DNA of 64,000 bases, taken from positions 62,001 to 126,000 of the forward strand of contig NZ_FONV01000015.1 of NCBI RefSeq assembly GCF_900113015.1. Direction: 5' to 3'. Origin of the DNA: Actinoplanes philippinensis. GTDB taxonomy: Bacteria; Actinomycetota; Actinomycetes; Mycobacteriales; Micromonosporaceae. Within the stretch, counting starts at the first letter, position 1. Every line of letters starts with the position of its first letter. The position numbers and the translations under genes were made by a program. Of the stretch, positions 42,790 through 51,717 are shown piece by piece. The notes beneath the pieces were generated by a model. The model was not told where the DNA came from. It saw only the letters and a program-made list of their open reading frames with translations, and ran no database searches.

Positions 42790-43401
42790 TCAGCGGCTGG
42801 GTTCGGTGGTGGTGTCGGGGCGGGTGGTGTCCTCGGCGGCCGGCCGCGGCGCCGGGGTGGTGTGCGCGACCGGGTCCTCGCCGAGCAGGTCGGCGAAGAG
42901 GGCGCGGTAGTGGACGAGCGCCTGGCGCAGGTCCTCGGTCTCGGCCTGGCCGTCACGGCTGCGCCGGCTGATGTCGTGCGCCGAGCGGTAGTGCTCCAGG
43001 GTGGCGGCGTGCTCCACGGACAGGTCGGCGAGCCGCTCGTCGTAGTCGCCGGTCGGGTAGCCCCGCTCGGCGATCAGTCGCGTGACCAGCTCGTCAGCGG
43101 TCGAGACCGCGTCCTTCGGGTCGTCGACGAAACGGATCTGGACCTCCTCCCAGGCGGCGGAGTAGCGGGCACGGGACTCGGCGGAGAGGGGCTTCAGTTC
43201 GAGCTGCGCGTGTCGCTTGGTGCGTTCGAGCAGCTCCTTCTCCGCCTCGGTGCGGCTGCCGGTGTCGGCGACCACGCGGTCGTACTCGGGGCCGAAGGTC
43301 TGCCGCAGCCGGCGGCGGCGCGCGGCCTGGACACCGACCACGATCGCGGCCAGCACCAGTAGGACGACGACGATCAGGACGATGGTGGTGGCGGTGGACA
43401 T
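42790..43401 (-). CDS. Membrane-anchored protein with FVDDP domain
   Basis: 203-residue protein with one N-terminal helix (TIVLIVVVLLVLAAIVVGVQAA) and a basic stop-transfer segment. The cytoplasmic part contains EYDRVVADTGSRTEAEKELLERTKRH and then AWEEVQIRFVDDPKDAVSTADELV, closing with YRALFADLLGE. AAGGAGGA lies 6 bases before the ATG at 43401. It ends 13 bases before the next gene's start, so the two form an operon. The shared domain suggests a membrane-bound and a soluble partner. I do not know the function. Confidence 0.75.
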   Translation of the reverse strand: MSTATTIVLIVVVLLVLAAIVVGVQAARRRRLRQTFGPEYDRVVADTGSRTEAEKELLERTKRHAQLELKPLSAESRARYSAAWEEVQIRFVDDPKDAVSTADELVTRLIAERGYPTGDYDERLADLSVEHAATLEHYRSAHDISRRSRDGQAETEDLRQALVHYRALFADLLGEDPVAHTTPAPRPAAEDTTRPDTTTEPSR

Positions 43402-43741
43402 CAGGTTCCTCCTTCTTCCGTCCCTGTATTCCCATCCGGCACCACGCGCCAATCACGCCGGCGTGGACAACGCGCACCAGGGTCGTAATCGGGCAGTGTG
43501 CGGGCGCACAGTGTCGTAAGACCGACGATCGATGAGAAAAAGATCGCGGGCCGTTCTGGCTGGACAAACAGGAGAGAGGGCAGGGATCGGACAGGCCCGG
43601 GAACTAGCTGAGACGGACGTCATTACGTATTCTTTGCCAGCGCTCGCCACGGGCGTACCGGACGTTCCCCCCGTTCCCAGGCGGCCGGTGCCACGGGCGG
43701 TCCGCTGATCGTTCCCTGCCGAACCCCTCTGGCGGAGCTTG
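43402..43741. other. Divergent intergenic region before the conservon
   Basis: 340 bases without a convincing gene, carrying the promoters for the FVDDP pair on one side and cvnA on the other. I see no strong palindrome or repeat in it. Confidence 0.4.
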
Positions 43742-46465
43742 ATGAGAAGCCGCAACTGGTCGATCCGTTCGAAGATCATCGCGATGGTCGCGGTGCCGCT
43801 GTCCGCGCTGCTCGCGATCTGGATCTTCGCGACCGTGGTCACCGCCGGGCCGGCCTTCACCCTGCTCAACGCACGGGACGCGGTGCAGAAACTGGGCGAC
43901 CCCGGGTTGCGGTTGATCGCTCAGCTGCAGCGGGAGCGGCACTTCTCGGCCATCTACCAGGCCACCACCCGTCCGGCGAAGACCGAGCTGGCCCGCGAGC
44001 GGGACACCACCGACCGGATCATCGACGAGTTCCAGCAGGCCGCGACCGACACCGAGATGACCGACGACCTGCGTGCCGAGGTGTCCGGCTTCCTGGTCAA
44101 GGTCGGCGAGCTGGGCCCGCTGCGCCAGGAGGTCGACGAGCGGCGCACCAGCTATCTCTACCTGGCGCAGAAGTACGACTCGATCATCGAGCTGGGGTTC
44201 GACGTCTTCCGTACCGCCGCGGTGTTCTTCGACGAGCGGGTCGACCGGGAGGTCCGTGGCCTGATCGCGGCCTTCCGTGGCCTGGAGTATCTGAGCCGCA
44301 TCGACGCGCTGCTGGCCGGCGCCAACGCGGGCGGCCGGATCGACAACAAGACCCGCGAGACTCTCATCGAGTACATCGGCGTCGAGCGTTACCTGCTCCG
44401 CTCCGGTGTGGCCGACATGCCGGAGAGCTCGCAGGACGACTACGCCCGGCTGGTCATCCACCCGACCTTCATCGACCTCGACATCCTGCAGAACAAGCTG
44501 CTCGCGCAGAACTACGCGGGTGGCGCGCCACCGGTCTCCGGCACCGACTGGCAGCACGCGTACGACTACGCCTCCCAGGAACTGCGGCTCTTCGGTGAGC
44601 GCACGATCTCGCAGGTCTCCAAGGACGCCACCCCGTTCGCCGTCGACATCCTCGGCAAGCTGGGCCTGGCCGCGCTGCTCGGCCTGATCGCCCTGGGCGC
44701 CTCGGTCTACGTCTCGGTCCGTCTCGGCCGCTCGCTGGTCGGCCGCCTGATCCGGCTGCGGCGCGACGCGATCGAGCTGGCCTCCGAGCGGCTGCCCGCG
44801 GTGGTCGGCCGGCTGCGGCACGGCGAGATGGTCGATGTCGACTCCGAGACGCCGCCGCTGGCGTACGGGCAGGACGAGATCGGCCAGCTCGGCCGGGCGT
44901 TCAGCGACGTGCAGCGTACGGCCGTGCAGTCCGCGGTCGAGGAGGCCAACGTCCGGCGCGGCATCAACGAGGTCTTCCTCAACATCGCGCGCCGGAGCCA
45001 GACGCTGCTGCACCGTCAGCTGTCCCTGCTGGACAAGATGGAGCGCCGGGAGACCGACCCGCGGGAGCTGGAGGATCTGTACCGGGTCGACCACCTCGCC
45101 ACCCGGATGCGGCGGCACGCCGAGGACCTGGTCATCCTCGCCGGCGCCGCCCCGGGCCGTGGCTGGCGCAACCCGGTCCCGGTGATCGACGTCGTCCGCG
45201 GCGCGATCAGCGAGGTGGAGGACTACAAGCGGGTCGACATCCGGACGATCGCCTCGTCCTCGCTCGTCGGCCGGTCGGTCGGTGACGTGATCCACCTGCT
45301 GGCCGAGCTGATCGAGAACGCGGCGTCCTACTCTCCGCCGCACACCCGGGTCCAGGTGACCGGCCAGGTCGTCCCGAACGGGTACGCCGTCGAGATCGAG
45401 GACCGTGGCCTGGGCATGACCCCGGAGTCGCTGGCCGAGGCGAACCGCCGCCTGGTGGAGCCGCCCGACTTCGACCCCGCGGACAGCGCCCGGCTCGGCC
45501 TGTTCGTGGTCGCCCAGCTCGCTCAGCGGCACAACATCCGGGTTTCCTTGCGGGCTTCGTCGTACGGCGGCGTCACCGCTGTGGTGCTGGTCCCCGGCGA
45601 GCTGGTGGCCGGCTTCGACGGCGGGTCCGACGAGCCGACCGGCGCCCTGCAGTGGTCCGGCAGCGGCGAGCTGCCGCAGATCACCGGCCCCGGCCACCGC
45701 CCGGCGCCCGACGACATCCCGGCGATCGCCGCCGCGCCGGCCACCGCGCCGGCCGAGGCGCCCGCGCTGAACGGCCATCACCGGACGGCTCCGGAGATCA
45801 CCGGCCCGGCGCCGAGCACGGTCGCGGCCGAGCTGAGCGCCGAGGGTCTGGTCCAGCGGCGGCGGGTCCGCAAGCCGACGCTGCCGACACCCGCTGTCAA
45901 CGGCTCGCCCCAGGCGGACCGGACGGTCGACCCGTCGGTGCTCGACGAGCTGGCCGCGGGCCTGCCGGTGGCGCCGCGGGCGGTCCCCCGCAACTCGGCG
46001 CCGGCCGTGGTGGAGCCGGATCCGGCCGAGGTCACGCAGGTGATCCCGGCGCAGGTCGAGGAGAAGACCGCCGAGATTCCCGGCGAGACCACCGGCGAGA
46101 TCATCGGGGAGGACGGCCTGCCCCGCCGGGTCCGGCAGGCGAACCTGGCCCCGCAGCTGCGCAAGCCGGTCGTCGAACCGGAGCCGACCGGCCCGGCCCG
46201 CAGCCCCGAGCAGGCGCGCTCGCTGATGAGCGCGCTGCAGACCGGCACCAACCGTGGCCGCGCCGACGCGGCCCGTACCGAGGCCGACGGACACGCCGCG
46301 CCGCCTGCCGACGCGACGATCACCGATGCGGCTACCGTCAGTTTCCCGGCTTCCGCGGACTCCGCGGTGGACGGGGAGAAAGCACCATCCGGGCCGGAGG
46401 CCGGCGTGAACGGCGATCACGCCGATGGTCCCGGGGAGAACCTCATGCTGGAGAAGGACGCATAA
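43742..46465 (+). CDS. cvnA: Conservon sensor histidine kinase-like protein CvnA
   Basis: 907-residue membrane sensor. TM1 is at about 12-38 and an extracellular nitrate/nitrite-sensor (NIT)-type helical domain follows (LIAQLQRERHFSAIYQA). TM2 is near 312-332, then a HAMP-like stretch and a dimerisation helix (LNIARRSQTLLHRQLSLLDKME). A HATPase domain lies at about 510-625 (LLAELIENAASYSPP; VEIEDRGLGMTPESLAEAN; GLFVVAQLAQRH). The rest, about 630-907, is Pro/Ala-rich and disordered. It is the first gene of a four-gene conservon (cvnABCD) known from Streptomyces, thought to form a membrane complex resembling G-protein signalling. GGAG precedes the ATG. Confidence 0.93.
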   Translation: MRSRNWSIRSKIIAMVAVPLSALLAIWIFATVVTAGPAFTLLNARDAVQKLGDPGLRLIAQLQRERHFSAIYQATTRPAKTELARERDTTDRIIDEFQQAATDTEMTDDLRAEVSGFLVKVGELGPLRQEVDERRTSYLYLAQKYDSIIELGFDVFRTAAVFFDERVDREVRGLIAAFRGLEYLSRIDALLAGANAGGRIDNKTRETLIEYIGVERYLLRSGVADMPESSQDDYARLVIHPTFIDLDILQNKLLAQNYAGGAPPVSGTDWQHAYDYASQELRLFGERTISQVSKDATPFAVDILGKLGLAALLGLIALGASVYVSVRLGRSLVGRLIRLRRDAIELASERLPAVVGRLRHGEMVDVDSETPPLAYGQDEIGQLGRAFSDVQRTAVQSAVEEANVRRGINEVFLNIARRSQTLLHRQLSLLDKMERRETDPRELEDLYRVDHLATRMRRHAEDLVILAGAAPGRGWRNPVPVIDVVRGAISEVEDYKRVDIRTIASSSLVGRSVGDVIHLLAELIENAASYSPPHTRVQVTGQVVPNGYAVEIEDRGLGMTPESLAEANRRLVEPPDFDPADSARLGLFVVAQLAQRHNIRVSLRASSYGGVTAVVLVPGELVAGFDGGSDEPTGALQWSGSGELPQITGPGHRPAPDDIPAIAAAPATAPAEAPALNGHHRTAPEITGPAPSTVAAELSAEGLVQRRRVRKPTLPTPAVNGSPQADRTVDPSVLDELAAGLPVAPRAVPRNSAPAVVEPDPAEVTQVIPAQVEEKTAEIPGETTGEIIGEDGLPRRVRQANLAPQLRKPVVEPEPTGPARSPEQARSLMSALQTGTNRGRADAARTEADGHAAPPADATITDAATVSFPASADSAVDGEKAPSGPEAGVNGDHADGPGENLMLEKDA

Positions 46466-46885
46466 GTGGCACAGACGAAGCAGAGCGCGAATCTCACCTG
46501 GCTCCTCGACGACCTGGTCGAACGCGTGCCAACCGCCCAGCAGGCCGTGGTGCTCTCGGCCGACGGCCTGATGCTGGGCGCCTCCGCGGCGATGAACCAG
46601 GAGGACGCGGAGCACCTGTCGGCGATGGCGGCCGGTTTCCAGAGCCTGGCGAAGGGGGCGAGCCGGCACTTCGAGGCGGGCCCGGTCCGCCAGACGGTGG
46701 TGGAGATGGAGGAGGCCTTCCTCTTCGTCACCGCCGCCGGCCAGGGCGCGTGCCTGGCCGTGCTCGCCTCCGCCGACGCCGATCTGGGCCTGATCGCCTA
46801 CGAGATGGCGATGCTGGTCACCCGGGTCGGCCAGACCATGGCCGCCCCCGAACGGACGGTGCTGACACCGTCCGACGTCTACTGA
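46466..46885 (+). CDS. cvnB: Roadblock/LC7 protein CvnB
   Basis: 139-residue roadblock/LC7 protein, the expected second conservon member. TWLLDDLVERVPTAQQAVVLSADGLMLGAS and the central QTVVEMEEAFLFVTAAGQGACLAVLAS show the longin-like fold. Such proteins act as GTPase-activating or scaffolding partners of CvnD. It begins with GTG directly after the cvnA stop, so translation is coupled. Confidence 0.95.
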   Translation: MAQTKQSANLTWLLDDLVERVPTAQQAVVLSADGLMLGASAAMNQEDAEHLSAMAAGFQSLAKGASRHFEAGPVRQTVVEMEEAFLFVTAAGQGACLAVLASADADLGLIAYEMAMLVTRVGQTMAAPERTVLTPSDVY

Positions 46886-46895
46886 GCAGCCGCGT

Positions 46896-47261
46896 GTGAC
46901 TCACGACTGGCTGGACAACGACGCGGGCCCGGTGGTGCGTCCCTATGCGATGACGGGGGGACGCGTCGCCCCGGCGGACTGCGACTTCGACCTCGTCGCG
47001 TTCGTCGTGGCGACCGTGCCCGATCTCACCTCCGGCCAGCAGTTGCAGCCGGAGCACCATGCCATCGTGGCAGCGGCCTGGGAGCCGATCTCGGTGGTCG
47101 AGCTGGCGGCTCAGCTCGACCTGTCGGTCGGCGTGGTCCGGGTGTTCCTCGGTGATCTACGCTCAGCGGGCTTGATCTCGCTGTACGAACCCCCGGCTGC
47201 CTCGCAGCCGCATGACGTCGACGTACTCAAGGCGGTTGTCAATGGACTCCGTGCGCTCTGA
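46896..47261 (+). CDS. cvnC: DUF742 protein CvnC
   Basis: 121-residue DUF742 protein, third in the conservon. The family signature is present: VVRPYAMTGGRV, then LQPEHHAIVAAAWEPISVVELAAQLDLSVGVVRVFLGDL, which looks like a winged-helix-type segment, ending in VLKAVVNGLRAL. It starts 10 bases after cvnB and overlaps the cvnD start by 20 bases. Confidence 0.94.
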   Translation: MTHDWLDNDAGPVVRPYAMTGGRVAPADCDFDLVAFVVATVPDLTSGQQLQPEHHAIVAAAWEPISVVELAAQLDLSVGVVRVFLGDLRSAGLISLYEPPAASQPHDVDVLKAVVNGLRAL

Positions 47262-47841
47262 CCGCAACGGCGGCTCGTCGCGCATTCCCGTCGCTCTCAA
47301 GATCCTCATCGCGGGTGGGTTCGGGGCGGGCAAGACCACCATGGTCGGATCGGTCAGTGAGATCCGGCCACTGCAGACCGAGGAGATCCACACCGGAGCC
47401 GAGGGCGCCGACGACGTCTCCGGTGTGGAGGCGAAGACCACCACCACGGTGACCATGGACTTCGGCCGGATCACCATCACCGAGGATCTGCAGCTCTACC
47501 TCTTCGGCACGCCGGGGCAGGACCGGTTCTGGTTCCTGTGGGACGAGCTGTCGCAGGGCGCGCTCGGCGCCGTGGTGCTGGCCGACACCCGCCGGCTGGC
47601 CGACTGCTTTCCGTCGATCGACTACTTCGAGCAGCGCGGCACCCCGTTCGTGGTGGCGGTGAACTGCTTCGACACCCAGCACCGGTATGCCCCGGAGGCG
47701 GTGGCCCGGGCGCTCGACCTTGACCCGGGCGTCCCGGTCGTCCTCTTCGACGCCCGTGACCAGGCGGCCGCCCGCAACGTGCTGATCGAGCTGGTGGAGT
47801 ATGTGGCGCGCCGCCAGCTGGCCGCCGCGGCCGCCCGCTGA
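47242..47841 (+). CDS. cvnD: Conservon GTPase CvnD
   Basis: 199-residue small GTPase. Motifs: P-loop GGFGAGKTT, switch II region FGTPGQDRF and VAVNCFDT in the NKxD position, so Lys is replaced. In conservons it switches between GDP and GTP forms under CvnA, B and C control. ATG at 47242 is inside the cvnC 3' end. It ends 5 bases before the convergent SARP gene. Confidence 0.95.
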   Translation: MDSVRSDRNGGSSRIPVALKILIAGGFGAGKTTMVGSVSEIRPLQTEEIHTGAEGADDVSGVEAKTTTTVTMDFGRITITEDLQLYLFGTPGQDRFWFLWDELSQGALGAVVLADTRRLADCFPSIDYFEQRGTPFVVAVNCFDTQHRYAPEAVARALDLDPGVPVVLFDARDQAAARNVLIELVEYVARRQLAAAAAR

Positions 47842-47846
47842 AACCG

Positions 47847-49448
47847 CTACAGCGCGGTCTGCTCCGGCGGGACGCAGACCAGCCACGGGGTCAGCCGGCG
47901 CACCGTCCGCGCCGGCAGCAGGCCACGCTGGGCCAGCTCGTCGGGGCTGGTGAACGGGCCACGCTGATACCGGTCGAGGGCGATGTGATGCGCCTCGATC
48001 GGGCTGACACCGCGCAGCCGGGCCAGCTCCGGCACCGGAGCGTGGTTGAGATCGACCAGCCCGCCGTCGTCGAAGGTGCGTAGCAGATCGGGCCGTCCGA
48101 TGCCGGCCTGTCGCGCGCCGTCCGGGTTGATCATCGCGAACTGCCGGGCCATGTACCGCTGGGCGCGCGCCTGGCGGCTGTCGCCGGGTATCGCGGCGAG
48201 GATCGCCCCGTGCACCGCGGAGACCGGGATGAGCAGCAACTGCAGCAGGATCGCGGCATCCTCGGACGGGGTGGTGTAGTCGCTCTCCAGCGGGCTCGGG
48301 TCGACCAGCCACAGGAAGATCACGGTGGCCCAGACGGCGACGTAGCACACCAGGGGGATCGCCTCCCGGAGCGCACGCCGCTGGACCGTCGCGTACGCGA
48401 ACCAGGCCCAGCTGCCGAACCCGCAGGTGACGACCGGGACCAGACCGGCCAGGATCACCTCCGCCCAGGGGATGCCGTCGCGGCGGGGCGGGAGCGGGAT
48501 GCCGAGCACCGGCGCCGGGTAGGGCTGCGGAGAGTACGGCTGCGGAGAGTACGGCTGCGGCGAGTAGATCTGCGGGGATGCCGGGTATGCCGCGACCGGT
48601 GACGGCGAGACCGGCGCCGGCAGGACGGGCGCCGGAGCCGTGCCGGCCGGGGGAGCCGGATCGGCGGGGATCGGCTCGTTGCGCAGGATCTGCCGGTGGG
48701 TCTCCTGGAGCCGCTCGCCCGGTTCGACACCCAGCTCGTCCAGCAGGTACTCCCGGGCGTCGCGGAAGACGGCGAGCGCCTCGGCCTGCCGCCCGCTGCG
48801 GTGCAGGGCGATCATCAGCTGCGCCCGCAGACCCTCCCGCAACGGGAACTCCTGCACCAGCCGGGACAGCTCGGACACCAGCCCGGCGAAGCCGCCACGG
48901 GACAGCTCGATCTCCGCCCACAGCTCGCAGGCGCTGGCCCGCTCCTCGACCAGCCGGGTCCGGGCGGCGTCGAAGATGGGGCCGGTCAGCCCGCCGAGCG
49001 CCTCGCCGTGCCACAGGTCCAGGGCGTCGCGGGCGATCCGGGCGGCCTCCTCCAGGTGGCCGGCGCGGCGCTCGGCGTCGGCGCGGGCCAGCCGGTTGCG
49101 GAAGTCCTCGGCGTCGAGCGCGCCGGTCTGCAGCACGTATCCGCCGTCGGTGAGGGTGAGCAGCTCGCCGGGAGTGCGCGGGGACCGCTCCGGGTCGAGG
49201 GCGCGCCGCAGGCCGGCCACGTACTTCTGGACGACGTTCGTCCCGTTCTCCGGCGGCTCGTCACCCCACACGGCGTCGACGATGCGATGCGTCGGGACCG
49301 GCTTGCCGGGGCTCAGCAGCAGCACGGCGAGGACGGCCCGCTGTTTCGCCGGGCCGAGGTCGACCGGCCGGCCCTCCCGGAAGGCCCGGACGGGACCCAG
49401 CACCTCGAACCGCAGTGGGCCGGACGCTGACTGGTCGGTCACCGGCAC
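47847..49448 (-). CDS. SARP-type regulator with membrane segments and C-terminal helix-hairpin-helix
   Basis: 533-residue protein of unusual build. Residues 10-100 are a SARP/OmpR-like winged helix (FEVLGPVRAFREGRPVDLG; VVQKYVAGLRRAL). A bacterial transcriptional activation domain follows at about 105-255. A Pro-rich linker with YSPQP repeats (about 290-312) leads to three hydrophobic segments (about 328-350, 364-382 and 398-420). The end, 463-520, is a helix-hairpin-helix-like region (VDLNHAPVPELARLRGVSPIEAHHI and FTSPDELAQRGLLP), as in ComEA-type proteins. SARPs normally lack membrane parts. It converges on cvnD with a 5-base gap. Confidence 0.85.
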   Translation of the reverse strand: MPVTDQSASGPLRFEVLGPVRAFREGRPVDLGPAKQRAVLAVLLLSPGKPVPTHRIVDAVWGDEPPENGTNVVQKYVAGLRRALDPERSPRTPGELLTLTDGGYVLQTGALDAEDFRNRLARADAERRAGHLEEAARIARDALDLWHGEALGGLTGPIFDAARTRLVEERASACELWAEIELSRGGFAGLVSELSRLVQEFPLREGLRAQLMIALHRSGRQAEALAVFRDAREYLLDELGVEPGERLQETHRQILRNEPIPADPAPPAGTAPAPVLPAPVSPSPVAAYPASPQIYSPQPYSPQPYSPQPYPAPVLGIPLPPRRDGIPWAEVILAGLVPVVTCGFGSWAWFAYATVQRRALREAIPLVCYVAVWATVIFLWLVDPSPLESDYTTPSEDAAILLQLLLIPVSAVHGAILAAIPGDSRQARAQRYMARQFAMINPDGARQAGIGRPDLLRTFDDGGLVDLNHAPVPELARLRGVSPIEAHHIALDRYQRGPFTSPDELAQRGLLPARTVRRLTPWLVCVPPEQTAL

Positions 49449-49585
49449 CCCCTGTCTGACCTGCGGTTTCCATCGACGGCAGCGGAACGGCAGCCGGCAG
49501 CAGCATAGCCGCAGCGCATCGGCAGTCGTCTCCAGGAGCCTGTGTCCATCAACGCATCGCGGACCCCGTGAGGAAAGACAAGACG

Positions 49586-50380
49586 ATGAACGTTCTGACC
49601 AAGCGCCTGGCCCTGACCGGCGCCCTGCTGATCGCCGGCGCCGGCCTCACCGCGTGCGGCGGGACCGCCGGCACCACGCCGGAGAAGGCCCCGGCGCCGG
49701 TCTCCGCCGCTACCACGCTGAAGAAGGGGGTGCCGGGCAGCGACACCCCGGCGTTCCGTTACACGATCAAGGGCGGGCAGCAGTCGTCGACCGGCGTGCT
49801 GGACGCCCCGAACAAGTCGGTGACGAGCGACTTCTTCGAGAAGATCCCGGACTCCGAGATCACCCTGACGATGCGCTTCCTGGTCATCGAGAAGCAGGCC
49901 TGGGCGCGGATCTCGTTCGACAACGCCCCGTCCGACGCGGGCCTGCCCAGGTTGCCGAAGAAGTGGATGAAGCTGGACCAGGGCAAGCTCGCCAAGGACT
50001 CGGCCGAGGACCTCGCCTATGCGGGCGAGACCGACCCCGGCTTCGTGAGCACGCTGCTGGCCGCCGCCACCGGCCTCAAGGAGACCGGCGCCGGCACGTA
50101 CGCCGGAATCACCGACCTGACCAGGTCCACCGAGGCCGGCATCGTGGCCGAGGGCACCCTCAAGGCTCTCGGCGAGAAGGCGAAGACCGTACCCCTGGAA
50201 GTGACCCTCGACGGTGCGGGCCGGGTCACCAAGGCCGTCGTCAAGATCCCGGCGGCCGGCAAGGCGAAGGCGGCCACCTACGAGGTCGTCTACGACCAGT
50301 ACGGCAAGGCGGCCCCGATCAAGGCGCCCTCGGACGCCGTGAACGCCCCGGCGGACGCCTACGAGCTCCTGAACGGCTGA
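49586..50380 (+). CDS. Lipoprotein, LppX/LprG-like
   Basis: 264-residue lipoprotein. The signal ends in the lipobox LTAC. The mature part (FRYTIKGGQQSSTGVLDAP; MRFLVIEKQAWARISF; YEVVYDQYGKAAPIKAPSDAVNAP) resembles the LppX/LprAFG lipid-carrier fold, but similarity by eye is modest. GTG at 49568 is in frame, but GAGGAAAG is better placed for ATG at 49586. The gene is divergent from the SARP, and a 20-bp hairpin follows it. Confidence 0.75.
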   Translation: MNVLTKRLALTGALLIAGAGLTACGGTAGTTPEKAPAPVSAATTLKKGVPGSDTPAFRYTIKGGQQSSTGVLDAPNKSVTSDFFEKIPDSEITLTMRFLVIEKQAWARISFDNAPSDAGLPRLPKKWMKLDQGKLAKDSAEDLAYAGETDPGFVSTLLAAATGLKETGAGTYAGITDLTRSTEAGIVAEGTLKALGEKAKTVPLEVTLDGAGRVTKAVVKIPAAGKAKAATYEVVYDQYGKAAPIKAPSDAVNAPADAYELLNG

Positions 50381-50397
50381 TCGGGAGCATCCGGCGG

Positions 50398-50452
50398 CAC
50401 CACCGTCGGCGGCGCGGGCGATCAACGGGGGTCCGCGCCGCCGGCGGTGGTG
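50398..50452. terminator. Long terminator hairpin after the lipoprotein
   Basis: Arms of 20 bases (50398-50417 and 50433-50452) pair with a single G-T wobble around a 15-base loop. No U-tract follows. Confidence 0.75.
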
Positions 50453-50493
50453 TCCTGCCGTGCGTTCCCACGGTTCTGTGGTGGGATCGACGC

Positions 50494-51546
50494 ATGGGTT
50501 CGAGCCATGAGTACGTCTTCGTCGGCTGCTACACCGGTGACAAGGGAGGTGAGGGGGACGGCATCACGCTGTTGCGGCGTGATCCGGTGACCGGGGATCT
50601 GACCCGGCTCGGGCTGGCCGCCCGCACCCCGTCGCCCTCGTTCCTGGCGCAGCACCCCACGCTCCCGGTCCTCTATGCGGTCAACGAGCTGGATCAGGGC
50701 ACGGTCTCCGCCTTCGCGGTGGCGCCGGACTGCTCGCTGACCCCGCTGACGGTGCGGTCGACCGGCGGGTCGGATCCGTGTCACCTGGCGGTCACCGCCG
50801 ACGGCCGGCACCTGGTGGTGGCGAACTACGCGAGCGGTTCGGTGTCGGTGCACCCGCTGGACGCCGACGGGGTGCCGGGGGAGCGCAGCGACTCGCTGAC
50901 CCTCAGCGGCGCCGGCCCGGACCCGGAGCGCCAGACCGGCCCGCACGCCCACCAGGTGGTCCCGGACGGCGCCGACGTGCTCATCTCCGACCTGGGCTCG
51001 GACCGGGTGTGGCGGTCCCGGCTGGACCCGAACTCGGGCCGCCTGGGTCTGCCCGAGGTGGCGGTCGAGGCGAAGCCCGGGACCGGCCCGCGGCACCTGC
51101 TGCGGTCGGCGGACGGGGCGCTGCTCGTGGTCGGCGAGCTGGCCGGCACCCTGAGCTGGCATCGGCCGGCGGGCGCTCCGACGCTGGAGCCGCGCGGCGA
51201 GGTCGCCGTCAGCACGGCCGCCGGCCAGGTCTTCCCGTCGGAGATCACGATGGGCCGGGACGGGCGGTTCGTCTACGTGGCGAACCGTGGACCGGACACC
51301 GTCTCGACCTTCGCCTGGGACGGCGACGGCGTCACGCTGATCGCCGAGGTGCCGGCCGGCGGGGTCTGGCCGAGGCACATGGCACTGCTCGGGGATCACC
51401 TCTACGTGACCAATCAGCGATCACACAACGTGACCATTTTCCGCATCGACCCGGAGACCGGAATTCCCGGCCTGCAGGGCGAGCCGACCGGCGAACCGAC
51501 TCCTACCTGCCTGCATCGGTGGAATCCCGCGGTGATCAGGTCATAG
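50494..51546 (+). CDS. Lactonase family seven-bladed beta-propeller protein
   Basis: 350-residue soluble protein of the 6-phosphogluconolactonase (YbhE/Pgl) beta-propeller family. Repeated blade motifs are visible: FLAQHPTLPVLYAVNE; HLAVTADGRHLVVANYASGSVSVHPL; SDLGSDRVW; GRDGRFVYVANRGPDTVSTF; DHLYVTNQRSHNVTIF. The family hydrolyses 6-phosphogluconolactone or other lactones. ATG at 50494 gives the correct N-terminus (EYVFVGCYTGD). It is a single gene with hairpins on both sides. Confidence 0.9.
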   Translation: MGSSHEYVFVGCYTGDKGGEGDGITLLRRDPVTGDLTRLGLAARTPSPSFLAQHPTLPVLYAVNELDQGTVSAFAVAPDCSLTPLTVRSTGGSDPCHLAVTADGRHLVVANYASGSVSVHPLDADGVPGERSDSLTLSGAGPDPERQTGPHAHQVVPDGADVLISDLGSDRVWRSRLDPNSGRLGLPEVAVEAKPGTGPRHLLRSADGALLVVGELAGTLSWHRPAGAPTLEPRGEVAVSTAAGQVFPSEITMGRDGRFVYVANRGPDTVSTFAWDGDGVTLIAEVPAGGVWPRHMALLGDHLYVTNQRSHNVTIFRIDPETGIPGLQGEPTGEPTPTCLHRWNPAVIRS

Positions 51547-51560
51547 GGAAGTTCGGACAT

Positions 51561-51605
51561 TGCGGCGTGTCGGTTGTGAAACCATCTCGAAACCGGCACG
51601 CCGCA
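51561..51605. terminator. Terminator after the lactonase gene
   Basis: A 15-bp stem with one G-T wobble (51561-51575 and 51591-51605) and a 15-base loop lies 14 bases after the stop. Confidence 0.7.
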
Positions 51606-51717
51606 GGTCGAAGTTGATACCCATCGAGACGGCGTCATCACGCTCGGTGTTTTCTAGATCCGGAAACGCCAATCTGAGTAATTTTCGTCCGAACGTATAT
51701 GGCATTCAGCTTCGGAC

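Noticed and set aside
43604..46669. 1021-codon open frame antisense to cvnA and cvnB
   Set aside because: CvnA motifs are unmistakable on the plus strand. The antisense product is low-complexity Arg/Gly/Asp-rich sequence with no domain.
48640..50493. Open frame upstream of the lactonase reading through SARP and lipoprotein genes
   Set aside because: Only the segment from 50494 encodes the propeller. The earlier part is antisense or out of frame with well-supported genes.
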